NCBI GenBank assembly: GCA_902783745.1
Contig: CACZRY010000159.1
Span: 1 to 10,310, forward strand
Length of the DNA: 10,310 nt
Source: an uncultured Erysipelotrichaceae bacterium
Lineage (GTDB): Bacteria > Bacillota_I > Bacilli_A > Acholeplasmatales > Anaeroplasmataceae
Direction of reading: 5' to 3'
The stretch's first letter is position 1. Each line of letters starts with the position of its first letter. The notes beneath the pieces are model-generated. The model searched no databases, had not been told where the DNA came from, and saw only the letters and a program-made list of their open reading frames with translations. Position numbers and translations under genes: made by a program. Of the stretch, positions 9,363-10,310 are shown piece after piece.

Positions 9363-10310
9363 TTATAGTTTGAAGCCACTCTTTAGGCCACATGTTTCAT
9401 TAAATACTAATCTTTCTTCATTTGAATCTTGATCAGTTACATAATAACCATTTCTAATGAATTGGAAATGATCTAAAGGTTTAGTATCCTTTAAAGATGA
9501 TTCAACATAACCATAAGTTATATTCATAGAATTTGGATTTAACTTTTCCATAAAATCTAAATCCTTATTCTCTTCTGTTTCAATTAATAATGGTTCAAAA
9601 TGTCTAAATTCAGCCTTAATTGCAGTAGTCTTTTCAACAAAATGAATATTACCATTAGGCTTTCTTTCATTAAATCCTGAATCACTTTTTGTCAAAGGAT
9701 CATATGTTGCATGAATTAATGTAATATTACCATCCTTATCCTTTTCAACTGATGTTGCAGTAATAAAGTATGCTCTCATTAATCTAACTTCAACGCCTAA
9801 AGCAAGTCTCTTCCACTTCTTGTTAGGCTTTTCTTCAATGAAGTCTTCTCTTTCAATATATACATGACGAGAGAATGCAATTTTTCTTGAACCAGCTTCT
9901 TCATTTTCTTGATTGTTTGGTGCGTCAAGCCATTCAACTTGTCCTTCAGGATAATTATCAATTACAACCTCAACTGGATTAATAATTGCGTTAGGTCTTA
10001 TAGCCTTAAGCTTTAAATCATCTCTTAAAGCTTCTTCTAATGCTTCTTCAGGAACAGTAGAATTAATTCTTGATAAACCTGTTGATAAGATGAAATTTCT
10101 AATAGAATCAGGTGTATAACCTCTTCTTCTTAATCCACATAAAGTAGGCATTCTTGGATCATCATATCCAGATACCTTCTTAGAATCAACTAAAGCTCTT
10201 AAATAACGCTTTGACATAATTGTATTTGTGATATTTAATCTACCAAATTCAATCTGATGAGGACGTGATTTATATTCAGCTTCAATCTCACAGTTTTCAA
10301 CAACCCAATC
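9363..10310 (-). CDS. glnS: Glutaminyl-tRNA synthetase, C-terminal 315 residues (5' end outside the window)
   Basis: GlnRS is the class I synthetase that charges tRNA-Gln with glutamine directly. The open frame runs to the window edge. The visible part begins DWVVENCEIEAEYKSRPHQ and reaches the class I KMSKS-type loop as IMSKR (residues 31-35 of the visible part). It continues through WDDPRM-like GYDDPRMPTLCGLRRRGY and then the two beta-barrel anticodon-binding domains, ending FNETCGLKSGFKL. This aligns by eye to the end of E. coli GlnRS (about 554 residues), so the C-terminus is complete and roughly 240 N-terminal residues lie outside. The Met at 10217 is the Met of MSKR, not a start. Features such as GLRRRGY and the long beta-barrel tail separate it from GluRS, which has an alpha-helical anticodon domain in bacteria. 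The stop is TAA, followed 20 bases later by a hairpin. Confidence 0.96.
   Translation of the reverse strand, partial: DWVVENCEIEAEYKSRPHQIEFGRLNITNTIMSKRYLRALVDSKKVSGYDDPRMPTLCGLRRRGYTPDSIRNFILSTGLSRINSTVPEEALEEALRDDLKLKAIRPNAIINPVEVVIDNYPEGQVEWLDAPNNQENEEAGSRKIAFSRHVYIEREDFIEEKPNKKWKRLALGVEVRLMRAYFITATSVEKDKDGNITLIHATYDPLTKSDSGFNERKPNGNIHFVEKTTAIKAEFRHFEPLLIETEENKDLDFMEKLNPNSMNITYGYVESSLKDTKPLDHFQFIRNGYYVTDQDSNEERLVFNETCGLKSGFKL

Noticed and set aside
9363..10217. Reading glnS as a complete 284-residue gene starting at 10217
   Set aside because: That Met is part of the MSKR catalytic loop, and the same frame continues upstream to the window edge with clear GlnRS sequence.

Overview
The window is AT-rich, and every supported gene lies on the minus strand, so transcription runs from high to low coordinates. 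The order is glnS (3' part) - YbiT/YkpA-type ABC-F ATPase - pcrA - ligA - uvrA - a four-helix membrane protein of unknown function - the first 8 codons of another gene. The standard bacterial code is used: all the family proteins are full length, Trp is encoded by TGG, and the six visible stops are TAA or TAG. The low GC, strong AGGAGG-type ribosome binding sites and the Firmicutes-style pcrA-ligA pairing point to a low-GC Bacillota, perhaps an uncultured Bacilli or Erysipelotrichia-like lineage. That placement is inference; nothing in the window fixes the genus.

From right to left: positions 10310-9363 hold the C-terminal 315 codons of glutaminyl-tRNA synthetase. A 64-base spacer contains a 12-bp hairpin whose T-run faces the plus strand, against the direction of the genes. 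The ABC-F gene and pcrA follow only 2 bases apart and end in a hairpin with a short T-run at about 5551-5576. Directly after it is an extended -10 promoter (5521-5529), which probably drives ligA and uvrA, again 2 bases apart. A clean intrinsic terminator (671-694) closes that unit. It is followed at once by a -35/-10 pair (634-662) for the small membrane-protein gene, whose stop codon overlaps the ribosome binding site of the next, truncated gene.

Functionally the core is a DNA-repair block. UvrA finds bulky lesions, PcrA/UvrD-type helicase clears the incised strand, and NAD-dependent LigA seals the repaired nick. The flanking glnS and ABC-F genes are translation-related. No mobile element, CRISPR array or new multi-gene system is visible. 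The points most worth a second look are the one-sided loss of ATPase motifs in the ABC-F protein, two substitutions at normally conserved positions in UvrA, the backward-facing terminator-like hairpin, the presence of GlnRS, and the unidentified membrane protein.
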